From the NCBI GenBank assembly GCA_029721435.1, contig CM056586.1, positions 72,684,607 to 72,748,606 on the forward strand: a stretch of DNA of 64,000 nt, written 5' to 3'. The notes beneath the pieces are model-generated. The model ran no database searches. It was not told where the DNA came from and worked only from the letters and a program-made list of their open reading frames with translations. Position numbers and translations under genes: made by a program. Source of the stretch: Gymnothorax reevesii. Its lineage: Eukaryota; Chordata; Actinopteri; Anguilliformes; Muraenidae. Shown in pieces: positions 34,304 through 46,025 of this stretch (positions are counted from its first letter, which is position 1; each line of letters starts with the position of its first letter).

Positions 34304-34859
34304 GCGCATGAGCTTGAGGTCATGAACTGATGGTCAGGCATTCTCCTTCAGGACTTTCTGCTGGAGAGCAGAATTCATAGTTTTATCAATTACAGCAAGT
34401 CGTCCAGGTCCTGAAGCAGCAAAGCAGCCCCAAACCATCTCACTACCACCAGCATGTTTGACTTTTGGTATGATGTTCTTTTTATGAACACACTTTCCAA
34501 AAAGTTCAACTTTTGTCTCTTCAGTCTACAGAATATTTTCCCAAAAGTCTTGGGGATCATCAAGATGTATTTTGGCAAATGTGAGACGAGCCTTCGTGTA
34601 CGTTTTGGTCAGCAGTGATTTTTGCTTTGGAACTCTCCCATGGATGCCATTTTTGCCCAGTCTCTTTCTTATCGTTGAATCATTGTTGAAGATTATATTT
34701 CAATATTTCTCATTATATTCATCAGTAGATCAATGTCCATGTTGAATAACCATAATCAATAAACATAATCAATAACCATATTATGTAAGCAGCAGTAACA
34801 CACATATACAAGTAGTTCACATATGCGTAGGGAGGGTATGAGCACTGCAAACAGACACA

Positions 34860-35025
34860 GACACGTACACATGCACATACACACACACAGATGCACACAC
34901 ATAAAACACACATACAAGCAGTTCACACACACATGACCAGTGCACACAGACACATGCATACACACATACGCACGCAGCACACGTACACATGCACACACAC
35001 GCACACAGACACACACACATACAAG
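34860..35025. repeat. (CA)n-rich microsatellite
   Basis: Interrupted CA repeats include partial higher-order units with CATACAAGCAGTTCA phrases. It lies in the first insertion of the split Tc1 element. Frames rich in Cys/Val or His/Thr are artefacts. Confidence 0.9.
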
Positions 35026-36157
35026 CAGTTCATACACAGTTACAAGCACATGCAAGCAATTCAATTTACACATGCATGAGCAGCTCACACACGCATAAGC
35101 AGCAGCTTCTGTAGCTTTGATTAGTGAGCAGCTTCTGTTTAGTTGATTTGAAAACATAATCAGGTGGTGTATTTAATTTCTGTAGCTTTGATCAATATTT
35201 GTTCAGTAAAATCATTAGTTGTTACTGAAAAAACATGATCAGTTGAATCATTTATGTATCAACTTGTATCCTATACCTTTGGCTGTATTTTTCCTCTCTT
35301 GACTATAATTTTCCACACCTTTGCTTGAATTTTTTATGAAACAAATGCTTCTGTGCGCCACCATTATTTCTCAGAGAATCCAAGGGAAAGAAAAAAACTT
35401 GAGAGATAACACAAGAATTGTGATTGGAGCAAAGTTGGTTTAGTTTTTCCCATAAATATTGATCTGTAAAGAATGCTGAGTTATCACTTTTTGGCCAGGG
35501 ACTGCTCTTTGGGTTTTGATAATTGCTTGATTCAAGGCTGGAATAAAATGGCGTCGGAAGATTTGGTCTCTCTCTCCCAATTATTCACTATGCAAACATT
35601 TAGTCGGGAAGACGCAACATCATGAACTCTGACTTTATCTGAGGCAAGTGAGACCTCCTGGATGAGCCGTTGATGTGCTCTTGGAGTAATTTTGGTAGGC
35701 TGGCCACTCCTGGGAAGGTTCACCACTGTTCCAAGTTTTCTACATTTGTGGATAATGGCTTACACCATGATTCGCCAGAGTCCCAAAGCCTTAGAAATGG
35801 CTTTGTAACCCTTTCCAGACTGATAGATATCAATTAGTTTGTTTCTCATCTGTTGCTTGGATTTCTTTAGTTCGCGGCATGACATGTTGCTTTTTGAGAT
35901 CTTTTGTCCTACTTCACTTTGTCAGCCAGGTTCTATTGAAGTGATTTCTTGATTCAACAGGTCTGGCAGTAATCAGGCCTGGGTGTGGCTAGTGAAACTG
36001 GACTCAAAAAATGTGGTTAATCACAGTTCATTCGTGATTTAATAAGGGGGGGCAATTACTTTTTCACATAGGGCCAGGTTGGTTTGCATAGCTTTTTCCC
36101 CTCAATAAATGAAATCATCATTTAAAAACTGCATTTTGTATCTACTTGGGTTATCTT

Positions 36158-39100
36158 TGTTGTGTTCCGTGGGTCTGTGTGTTTGGTTAGTCAATTTTAG
36201 GTTTTAATTATTTTTGTGATGTCAGTTTTTAGTCCATGTCTTAGTGTTTCACATTTCATTCCTCTCCCGTGTTACTCCAGTCCACGTCTTACCCATGTAC
36301 TGTCTTTGCTTTCTCCCCGGTCACGTCATTGTTTGTAGCAGTTTTCTGTGTTAATTGATTGTGACACTATTTCGGGTGATTTAATGGATTCTGGGTTTCA
36401 GCCTCCCTTCTGTTCTCGTTTACTAATTTCCCCTTGCTTTTCTATATTACTAACCCCTACTTACAGTTTGTTGTTTTCTAGAATTTACTAACCAAACTAA
36501 CATTGTATATTAGACTAACATACTAACGAGCACCCGGGATTGTATAGCTGCACTTACTAATTGACTAATAATCTCTCAGCTTTCGCCCTGTTCTAGTCTC
36601 CGCCCCTTGCTTTACTATTCTCTGGTTTTGCTAAAGTTTCCTGCAGACTCTCTGCATTCTTATAATCTATCCTGACTTATTCTGTACACTTAGGCGTCCT
36701 TTTATCTAGTTTATTTATCCCGTCTTTGGGATTGTCTTGTGATCCTCGTTTGTGTGTTAATGTTTATCTGTTTTCATGTAATTGGTTTCCCTTGTGTTCC
36801 ACCCCTTGTTAATTATATTAAGTTGCTGCACCTGTGTCTGTCCTCGCCCCCTGCCCTATATCTGGGAGCCGGTTCTCCACGCCTGCAGATCTGACTTCCC
36901 TTTGTCACTCTGCGCGACACTCCTTGCCCCTGTGCGCTCCCTCTGGCCCCCTCAGTTCTCCTCTGTGTTCATCAGCTGCATACCCTGCCCAGCCTGCCCT
37001 TCCTGCTGCCTCCAAGCCCCTGGTGCCCCCTGTCTCCTCCAGTGTCCCCTGTGCCTGTCTTGCCAGTCTGCCTCCACCGTCTTCTGTGCCCGTCTTCCTC
37101 GTCAGCGTTTCCGGCCCCCTGAGCTTCAGCGTCTCCTGCCCGTCCAAGTGCCCCAGCGTCTCCTGCCCGTCCAAGTGCCCCAGCGTCTCCTGCCCGTCCA
37201 AGTGCCCCAGCGTCTCCTGCCCGTCCAAGTGCCCCAGCGTCTCCTGCCCGTCCAAGTGCCCCAGCGTCTCCTGCCCGTCCAAGTGCCCCAGCGTCTCCTG
37301 CCCGTCCAAGTGCCCCAGCGTCTCCTGCCCGTCCAAGTGCCCCAGCGTCTCCTGCCCGTCCAAGTGCCCCAGCGTCTCCTGCCCGTCCAAGTGCCCCAGC
37401 GTCTCCTGCCCGTCCAAGTGCCCCAGCGTCTCCTGCCCGTCCAAGTGCCCCAGCGTCTCCTGCCCGTCCAAGTGCCCCAGCGTCTCCTGCCCGTCCAAGT
37501 GCCCCAGCGTCTCCTGCCCGTCCAAGTGCCCCAGCGTCTCCTGCCCGTCCAAGTGCCCCAGCGTCTCCTGCCCGTCCAAGTGCCCCAGCGTCTCCTGCCC
37601 GTCCAAGTGCCCCAGCGTCTCCTGCCCGTCCAAGTGCCCCAGCGTCTCCTGCCCGTCCAAGTGCCCCAGCGTCTCCTGCCCGTCCAAGTGCCCCAGCGTC
37701 TCCTGCCCGTCCAAGTGCCCCAGCGTCTCCTGCCCGTCCAAGTGCCCCAGCGTCTCCTGCCCGTCCAAGTGCCCCAGCGTCTCCTGCCCGTCCAAGTGCC
37801 CCAGCGTCTCCTGCCCGTCCAAGTGCCCCAGCGTCTCCTGCCCGTCCAAGTGCCCCAGCGTCTCCTGCCCGTCCAAGTGCCCCAGCGTCTCCTGCCCGTC
37901 CAAGTGCCCCAGCGTCTCCTGCCCGTCCAAGTGCCCCAGCGTCTCCTGCCCGTCCAAGTGCCCCAGCGTCTCCTGCCCGTCCAAGTGCCCCAGCGTCTCC
38001 TGCCCGTCCAAGTGCCCCAGCGTCTCCTGCCCGTCCAAGTGCCCCAGCGTCTCCTGCCCGTCCAAGTGCCCCAGCGTCTCCTGCCCGTCCAAGTGCCCCA
38101 GCGTCTCCTGCCCGTCCAAGTGCCCCAGCGTCTCCTGCCCGTCCAAGTGCCCCAGCGTCTCCTGCCCGTCCAAGTGCCCCAGCGTCTCCTGCCCGTCCAA
38201 GTGCCCCAGCGTCTCCTGCCCGTCCAAGTGCCCCCGCGTCTCCTGCCCGTCCAAGTGCCCCAGCGTCTCCTGCCCGTCCAAGTGCCCCAGCGTCTCCTGC
38301 CCGTCCAAGTGCCCCAGCGTCTCCTGCCCGTCCAAGTGCCCCAGCGTCTCCTGCCCGTCCAAGTGCCCCAGCGTCTCCTGCCCGTCCAAGTGCCCCAGCG
38401 TCTCCTGCCCGTCCAAGTGCCCCAGCGTCTCCTGCCCGTCCAAGTGCCCCAGCGTCTCCTGCCCGTCCAAGTGCCCCAGCGTCTCCTGCCCGTCCAAGTG
38501 CCCCAGCGTCTCCTGCCCGTCCAAGTGCCCCAGCGTCTCCTGCCCGTCCAAGTGCCCCAGCGTCTCCTGCCCGTCCAAGTGCCCCAGCGTCTCCTGCCCG
38601 TCCAAGTGCCCCAGCGTCTCCTGCCCGTCCAAGTGCCCCAGCGTCTCCTGCCCGTCCAAGTGCCCCAGCGTCTCCTGCCCGTCCAAGTGCCCCAGCGTCT
38701 CCTGCCCGTCCAAGTGCCCCAGCGTCTCCTGCCCGTCCAAGTGCCCCAGCGTCTCCTGCCCGTCCAAGTGCCCCAGCGTCTCCTGCCCGTCCAAGTGCCC
38801 CAGCGTCTCCTGCCCGTCCAAGTGCCCCAGCGTCTCCTGCCCGTCCAAGTGCCCCAGCGTCTCCTGCCCGTCCAAGTGCCCCAGCGTCTCCTGCCCGTCC
38901 AAGTGCCCCAGCGTCTCCTGCCCGTCCAAGTGCCCCAGCGTCTCCTGCCCGTCCAAGTGCCCCAGCGTCTCCTGCCCGTCCAAGTGCCCCAGCGTCTCCT
39001 GCCCGTCCAAGTGCCCCAGCGTCTCCTGCCCGTCCAAGTGCCCCAGCGTCTCCTGCCCGTCCAAGTGCCCCAGCGTCTCCTGCCCGTCCAAGTGCCCCAG

Positions 39101-39926
39101 CGTCTCCTGCCCGTCCAAGTGCCCCAGCGTCTCCTGCCCGTCCAAGTGCCCCAGCGTCTCCTGCCCGTCCAAGTGCCCCAGCGTCTCCTGCCCGTCCAAG
39201 TGCCCCAGCGTCTCCTGCCCGTCCAAGTGCCCCAGCGTCTCCTGCCCGTCCAAGTGCCCCAGCGTCTCCTGCCCGTCCAAGTGCCCCAGCGTCTCCTGCC
39301 CGTCCAAGTGCCCCAGCGTCTCCTGCCCGTCCAAGTGCCCCAGCGTCTCCTGCCCGTCCAAGTGCCCCAGCGTCTCCTGCCCGTCCAAGTGCCCCAGCGT
39401 CTCCTGCCCGTCCAAGTGCCCCAGCGTCTCCTGCCCGTCCAAGTGCCCCAGCGTCTCCTGCCCGTCCAAGTGCCCCAGCGTCTCCTGCCCGTCCAAGTGC
39501 CCTCCTGATGTTCTCCCTTTTCCCGGCCAGCTGTGCCTTCCGAGTTGCCATCTGCCAGCTGTGCCCACAGTCTTGTCTTGTCAGTGTTTTTAGTCTAGCC
39601 AAGCCACAGCCCCAAGCCATGCCACAGCCATAGCTCCAAGCCATAGTCACAGTCCCTAGCCATAGTCTTGTCTGCCCCCTTGTCTAGTGTTCTGGTCTGC
39701 CCTAGTCTTGAGTTTGTTTTCCTGAGTTTTCTGGTTTCAGTGCTTGGCACGGTGGTTTTGTTAGCCTTAGTGCCCCCTTTTCCCCTTGGTTTTTTCCCTG
39801 TGTTTATTTTAATAAATTATTATTTTGGATCCCCGCTTCTGGCGTCTCACTCCCCTTTTGTGTCTCCCTTTCGTTTCCAAGTTCTACAGAGTTCCCCTGT
39901 GTGCTTTCCCTCTTGTATTCGTAACA
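36158..39926 (+). mobile_element. solo LTR containing an expanded minisatellite
   Basis: The element starts TGTTGTGTTCCGTGGG and ends TATTCGTAACA. ATCTT flanks both ends (36153-36157 and 39927-39931), and the Tc1 sequence continues across the site, so the insertion can be read directly. It has a late AATAAA (about 39810) as LTRs do, no internal gag/pol and no second LTR, hence a solo LTR. Without the minisatellite it would be about 1.4 kb. The 36361-36660 portion is clearly related to 46300-46570 (shared GGGATTGTATAGCTGCACTT and CTATATTACTAACCC). Confidence 0.82.
37129..39504. repeat. 27-bp minisatellite, 88 units
   Basis: The first unit starts at 37129 (GCGTCTCCTGCCCGTCC...) and the last at 39478; the distance is exactly 87 units of 27 bp. 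The last unit ends 39504 with two changed bases. The only internal difference I see is A to C at 38235, the last base of unit 41. As 27 is a multiple of three and the unit has no stop in at least four frames, very long frames exist on both strands with 9-residue periods. They are not supported as genes. Array length may be affected by assembly. Confidence 0.98.
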
Positions 39927-40035
39927 ATCTTTGTCCAAATCTAAAATTTGTTTGATCTGAAACATTTAATTGTGACAACAAATATGCAAAAAAAGGAAAT
40001 CAGGAAGGGGGCAAATACTTTTTCACAGCACTGTA

Positions 40036-41171
40036 TGCTGCCATCTAGACATTTCCTGTTCCAGGGACATTCCTGCAGTTTCTAGCAAGCCAACGTCAAA
40101 CCGCGTTTTGTACAGATTACAAGTGCTTGGCTGCTTATGTAATGAATGTGGGGTGCTGGATTGGTCAGCCTGCAGTTCTGATCTGTCTCCAACTGAGAAC
40201 GTATGACATATCATGAAGCTAAATATATCACAATGAAAACCTCAGTTGCACAGCTGAAGACCTGCATGATGGAGAAATGGGTTGAAATTCCGTTTGCTAT
40301 ATTTGACTAGGAGGTGTCTTTAGTGCCTAAACATTTAATATGTAAAGAAAATGGCGATATTACAAAGTGGTAAACAGTTGACTATGCCAGCTTTTTGGGA
40401 AGCTGTTAGTCATCACATTTTTTTCAGTATAGTCGGCAGTAAGTGCGCTTTTCATGCCAGTCTTCATTTGATTTGTACTGCATTTTCCATGGTGTGCCAA
40501 CTTTCTTTTGAATTGGGTTTGTACCTTATTGTGTCCAAATTTTCAAAGAGTGACACCCCTGGCAGTGTATTTTATCACAATTTAAATATCAGTTTCAGAG
40601 CTGGCACACTGTGATAACAGCCGCGCACTATGCATCTCGGCTCCTGTCCAGTGTCAGTCCAGTTACTGAAAGTATGGGTGTAAACTGGAATCTGCGACAG
40701 TATTATACTTTTTTCAAAAAGTACAAACACATTCAGGAATGAGAGACTGAACAGTGTTTAATGCAGCAGGGATTTAGTGCCGGCGGCAGTGTGGCGACCG
40801 CCACCCATGCAATCATGACAGCTTCTAAATTTAAAGTCTTGTGACTTTACTTGGTCATGCAGGGAGGGTCACTGGCTTATTTATCATGAAGCTTCCGACA
40901 GATGGCCTGTGTGTCCAGGCCCGCCAATGCTCTTTGGTCAGCTGGGCTTAGTCTGTGGTGCTGCCCAGCCTCTTCCTCTTGTACTCTCTCAGCTGTTTCT
41001 CTAGTTCAGCAGCTGCTTTGTCGGTGCCTCAGAAGTAGCCGGCGTGTCTGTCAATTCAATTAAAACACACCCAGAAACAACGTCCTTGTCATACCCCACC
41101 AGCGCATTGGTTGGTCTGCTTGATAGTAAAGTGTTTTCCTCTCAGGTTAAATGCTATGTCTGCGTTTATGG
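40036..41171. other. intergenic sequence, nothing recognised
   Basis: No exon or named element can be supported. Confidence 0.4.
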
Positions 41172-41323
41172 CAGGGGTGTCCAGCCTTATCTGCAAAGTG
41201 CTTTAGTGTGGGCACTGGTTTTTGTCACAGCCCAGCACAAATGCCCCTGATTCTACTCATAGCCCCAGATTAGTTAAATCCTCACCCGCACTGACCATTT
41301 GCAAATAAGATCTGACACCCCTG
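41172..41323. mobile_element. hAT-type MITE
   Basis: The ends CAGGGGTGTCCAG and CTGACACCCCTG are inverted repeats, 152 bp in all, with the internal pair TATCTGCAAA and TTTGCAAATA. Flanks GTTTATGG and GTTTCTAG match at 6 of 8 positions, as expected for a worn 8-bp duplication. Confidence 0.75.
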
Positions 41324-41996
41324 GTTTCTAGTAACTCCTCAAGTGTCATTGACTTCAGACAAGATGCAGTTCCAGAAGCCTAGAAGCGTGTTGCTTGAAA
41401 GCATTTGGAATCCAAGTTGCTCAGACAGGAAAGCCGTCATGCAAAGTACTGCATTGTATATTGAAACAAGCATATTTTTGATAGCCATTTAGTGCACAGA
41501 GCAAATGAGGTCATTGTGACATGTCCTGAAGCCCACATGTTAATGTACTTGTGTGGGTTTTGAAAGAGTCCTCTGCACATTGACGCAGATGTAGGATGTG
41601 CTGCAGTGGTCAGTGACACCGGGAGGCTGCTTTCTCTGGGAGGATTTGCAGTATACGTTACAGGGGTGGGGTATGGAGCTAACTCTGGCAGACAGGTAAA
41701 GTTAGAAACCTGCGTTTATTGGGCCGAGGTCAGTGTTGAGCAAGCAGAAGGCGGTACAGAAGATCACAATCCAGTATTGAAGCCAAAGCAGGAAAAAAGT
41801 AAAAAAAACAGGCCCATCGGGCAAAACCAAAATACTCTAATTTAGGCAGAACTGGATTGAAATGCTGGGCAAACAGACATACAAGGGGCTTAAAGAGTTG
41901 AAATAGACACATTTTAATGTCTTTAAAAATGTACGAAACGGTGCATACTTAATATTTAATAGAATATGTAAATCGAATGCATTTAATTTTATGATG
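41324..41996. other. intergenic sequence, nothing recognised
   Basis: No supportable feature. Confidence 0.4.
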
Positions 41997-43815
41997 CAGG
42001 GCTCGAGACTGCGACTAGATTGGTCGCATTTGCCGCCTTTTTTTGGGAGTGAGCGACTAAATTTGTTTTTCAGTCGCATTAGCGCGAGTTCACGATTGTT
42101 ACTGTGAAAGGCCGCTTTCACCGCGCAGCCTGGCCAACACTGTGTCGCCGAATGCGCGAGACTATTAAGTGCAGCAAGGCTAAAGGGCGGGATTTGGCCG
42201 AGATGGGTTTGCGCTAGAAGTACCGCTTATACGCTCAACGAACGTCGCTCAGCAGTAACGAAACATGAGAGGAACTATTGCAGATTACTTTAAAAGTAAA
42301 ACTACCCAGGAACGGGAGGAAGAGGCTGGTAGTGAGACAGAAGAGATAGGTGATGATACAGATGCTGATGGGAGTGCAGCGGGCACATCGACAAATACTG
42401 AACAAGTTTAAAAAAAAACGGTACAACTTTCAGCCACAATGGCTAACACAGTACGAGTGGCTGCGATAAGAGGGGAGCTTTATGCTTTGCGCATACTGTA
42501 GTAAATGTGGCTCGTCCATCGCAGGCAATTCAAAGTTTGTAACAGGCTCAACGCAGTTTAAGGTCCAAACTTTGAAGCTGCACAATGATACAAAAAACAC
42601 AAAACCTGCCGTGACCGTTGTGTGACTCGCAGCACTGAGCCCCTGACGTGTTTTCAGGGGACAGATGACCGTAATCGCTCAGCGGAGGGGGCAGAAATGA
42701 TAATTGAGTTCAATACGGCCTATCATATTGCCAAAGAAGAACTCCCGTTCACGAAATTTAAGTCCGAGCTTATACTAAATGAAGAAGAACGGGTTGAATG
42801 TGAATCCAACATACGCAAACGACAAGGCGTGTGCCCAATTCATAGGAGTGATATCCGACAGCCTCCGGGGAAAGACGACTGATAGATAAGGGGCGGAGGC
42901 TATTCTATCATTTATGATAGATGGTGACACTGACGTTGCCACCAAAGAAGATTGAGATTGTATATGCACGTATCATCGTCAATGGAAGACCGTGCAATAA
43001 CCTGGTTGGCCATACTGAGATTGAACACGCCCATGCAGCAGGTATGTGTGTGTGCGTGCACATGTCCTCATTTCATGTCTGAATTCCCATATACATCTAA
43101 TGATGAATAATGTGAATTTAAAATGCCCTGTTATTAATTAGGAGCCTAATATTTAGAATTGAATGTACATATTTCAATTAATGTTTTCATGAATCACATT
43201 ATTCAATAAATACACATAGGCTAATCCAGTTCAAGGAATTTAGGTTTTATGTTTTGTTTCATAATTTATTTCATTGTAATTATTCTGCCACTTTCTCGCA
43301 TTTTATCCAGTTTTGTGTATGTTTTGTGTTGTTTTTATCTCCTACCTGATATTATATTTGATGTTATGTGAAGCACTTTGTGTCTCATGACAAGAAAATC
43401 ACTAAATACATACATCAGATTTGATTTAAAGTAAAACTAAAAAACAGATATTCCATGATATGTCTGTTTCTTTTAAGGCATTTATGATGCAACCAAAAAT
43501 GCCTTTGCCAAGCTTGGTCCAGAATGTGCAAACTGGATGAAGAAAAGTTTTTTTTTTAGTTTTTTGCTCATTGATGCAGACATCAATAAATATACAAACA
43601 TCAAGCTTTGAGTCACAGTCATTCTTTACATCACTGCGAAACTGGGTAATGTATATTTATTAAGACAACTTCAGCATGCAAAGTAATTGACTAATACCAT
43701 GCTCTAACAAAACAAACAAACAAAAAAAGGTGCGACCAAATAAGATGATTGTGCGACCAACTAAAAAATTTGGTAGCACCAGTGCTACCAGTGAAAAAGT
43801 TAGTGTAGAGCCCCG
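41997..43815 (+). mobile_element. internally deleted hAT transposon with spliced zinc-finger gene fragment
   Basis: The left end is CAGGGCTCGAGACTGCGAC; the right end reads back as GGGGCTCTACACTAACTTTT. Near 42266 a frame starts MRGTIADYFKSK and is followed, after frameshifts, by KRYNFQPQWLTQYEWL and a CAYCSKCGSSIAG-like zinc-finger block (TTF type). A further frame (about 42655-42800) gives DDRNRSAEGAEMIIEFNTAY and FTKFKSELIL. An exon ending HAHAAG at about 43040 (donor GTATGT) continues at 43479 (acceptor CTTTTAAG) with IYDATKNAFAKLGPECA. The catalytic dimerisation domain is missing. The target duplication is degenerate (TGATG shared). Confidence 0.75.
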
Positions 43816-44040
43816 TGATGTTTCCGTTTTTTTTTAAAAAAGAGTTAAAAATGACCATTTTGAGCGACCTTAGACGTCCTTTTCTGGAAAATTATTGAAC
43901 GGTCACGTGACCAGCTGGTCAAAGGTGTGACGTCACTGTTAGTAGTCGATACTGTAGGTCGCCATGAATCAGCGCGAAATACCAATTGAACACACGTACG
44001 GATCGTAGAAAAAGCTGCGTTTTAGCGTAGATTCGGCAAA

Positions 44041-44130
44041 ATGCCGACAAATTGTGCTGTTGGAGGCTGTAGCCGGACATCCAAAGACAAACCGGCGAGT
44101 TTTTACGGATTTCCGAGCGAAGCCAAAGGC
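44041..44130 (+). pseudogene. THAP-domain first exon fragment
   Basis: ATG at 44041 opens MPTNCAVGGCSRTSKDKPAS and continues FYGFPSEAK. The C-x4-C pair and the F-x-FP motif are the N-terminal third of a THAP zinc finger, the DNA-binding domain shared by THAP proteins and P-element-like transposases. The Cys/His second half is absent, since the frame turns into antisense sequence after about 30 residues. Upstream (43895-43935) there is an E-box CACGTGAC and a TGACGTCA CRE-like site, so a promoter came along. Probably a non-autonomous P-like element. Confidence 0.7.
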
Positions 44131-44345
44131 CAAGTTCATACCCCTCATCCCCAGTTCCGTCATTGGCCTCATTCTCACCCTCCTCAAGCACTGAGTTGTT
44201 ATGTTCGTCATCACTTGATATCTCGTCTACATTTGACTCAGATTCCACCTCTTCATACTTGAACGGCGAGTCCTTACAATCTCCTTCAAAAAGAACATTT
44301 GCTTCTTCCGTGTTGATCTCAAATTCGAGAGGTGTCGGGCAGGAA
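44131..44345 (-). pseudogene. antisense acidic coding fragment joined to the THAP exon
   Basis: On the minus strand an uninterrupted frame reads PLEFEINTEEANVLFEGDC..., VESESNVDEISSDDEHNN and SVLEEGENEANDGTGDEG, a strongly acidic low-complexity region of a protein I do not recognise. It meets the + strand THAP fragment at about 44130 and loses its own sense there. Its unbroken coding look suggests fairly recent origin. Confidence 0.5.
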
Positions 44346-44574
44346 AGTTGATTCGAGCACGCAATTGAAGAAAGCAGTAGTAGTGATAGCGTGTTGTTGT
44401 TTTTTTTGCATGAACTAGTTCATGAGTTCAACAACAACATCACTTGGGAATCACTTAACTGCATCATGATAATGGGATTTTGTCACAGAGTTGCCACAAC
44501 AGCGATCCAGTAGCCCAAATGGGCTACCTTTGACAGTCTTTGACGATAAATAACCAAATATAATAACATCCGAT

Positions 44575-44610
<36 letters not shown>

Positions 44611-46025
44611 GCAGTTCGCCTGTACACCCTATATAGTTATTGTTAGTAGGTTAGTTAGTTAGTTAGTTTATTAGTTACTTAGTTAGTTACTTGGTTAGTT
44701 AATTAGTTACTTACTTCGTTAGTTACTTAGTTGGGTTAGCCTACTGTCTCAGTTTAGGACATACTATGCAACAATTATGTATAATCTGAACTTGACTACC
44801 AGGACCAGTACCGAACCTGATCGCATTTTGTTTGATTCGGGAAGTGATGTAGTTGAGAAAATTATAAAGTGGATACCTAATTTCATTTTCTACTGTGATC
44901 ACGATACTTTCCTTCATATAAGTGTTGATATTTTCTCCTGAAAGCAAGCTTGATTTGTAAATTCATATGGAAATCGCTCGTGGTTGGGGATGGGAATGAA
45001 GTTCGATCGACTCACTCAATGTGTGTTGTTTTACGTGCAGCCACTGGTCACTGATGACATTGCCTTCAGGACGACTCCGTACGATGACGTAGGGGTTGCT
45101 AATTTGCATATAACGGGGATTGGCAATCGTTTCACAAACTAGCTAGAAATCAAGTTTTTTCGAGTGCCAAAACCCACTTTTTAAACCCCAAATTTACAGA
45201 CTTCCCGATCGAATCTTTTAAAAATTCAAAAAGTATTTTGTTATACAGAACATATTCTTCAAATGTGTGAAATAAAACAATATTTTTTTCCAAGAAATAT
45301 TTCAGCTCTTTAAGGGCTCACACGACACTGATACAAGCTCAAGGACAATAAACTCACCACGAGACAGAGAAACTATGCGTAATAAATAAACTGCGATAAA
45401 CCAGGAAACAAGAATCAGGTGAGGAATGGCACAAGTGGGATGCAAGAAGGGACAGGTGAGGAGTGAGGCAAAAATGTCATTCAATCAATCAAACTGACAC
45501 TGACACAGACAGAGTGTAGAAACAAATGAACGGAGATCAGAGACGTGACACATGACTGGGAAAGGAGAACAGAAACGTGTGCATGGATAACCATGAAGAA
45601 CACAGAAGCGACACAAGATAGTAAAACAATCGTCATGGAAAAGTGAAGGCTAATTAATTAATTAACAGAAATAAAAAGACCTGAACAGATAACAAAAAGG
45701 AACAGTACAACGAAAGAAAAAAAAAAACAGCGTAAACAAGTGGTTATATTCTGCATGCATTACAAAGGTATAGCACAGGGGCGGAGCTAGAACAGGGAAT
45801 TGGGGGGGCGGAGACACGTCCCTTTATTGCAACAATTAGTCCTGGCAAGTTCTTAATCATTTTCCTTTATTGAAGCGTTTTCCAATTATCGTAATTGGAA
45901 ACTGAAAACATTGTTTCTCTCCATATGCCATCAAACAGTGATGAAATCATGGGCTAAATTAAGTACAGAAAAATAATTTACTTATTAATAGGTCAATGCT
46001 TTGCGTTGATTGAACTGGTCCGCAT
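44346..46025. other. intergenic sequence with (TTTA)n and (TTAG)n tracts
   Basis: Tetranucleotide tracts lie at 44573-44610 and 44643-44737. The 45300-45770 stretch, read on the minus strand, has the composition of a fish solo LTR, but I could not place its ends. Confidence 0.45.

Larger units (their letters stand above)
34304..40033 (-). mobile_element. Tc1-like transposon split by two insertions
   Basis: The surviving pieces, minus-strand sense, are about 34304-34690, 35619-36157 and 39927-40033. The transposase starts near 35880. NLPRSGQPTKITPRAHQRLI (about 35650-35720) is the second DNA-binding motif, and the DDE region lies at 34304-34690. The C-terminus is lost at the junction with the other Tc1 element. 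The 5' terminal repeat ends CTTTTTCACAGCACTG at 40033 next to TA. One insertion is the solo LTR at 36158-39926. The other (about 34690-35618) contains a CA microsatellite and unrecognised sequence. Confidence 0.85.

Noticed and set aside
37129..39504. CRISPR-like array
   Set aside because: Units are contiguous with no variable spacers, and the DNA is vertebrate nuclear.
36782..39650. Four reading frames of 887-919 codons, two on each strand
   Set aside because: All come from the 27-bp tandem array, whose unit length is a multiple of three and has no stops. There is no domain, signal or splice context, and the array lies in an LTR.
44741..44947. 68-codon minus-strand frame beside the TTAG tract
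   Set aside because: No recognisable domain or promoter; length is within chance for AT-rich DNA.
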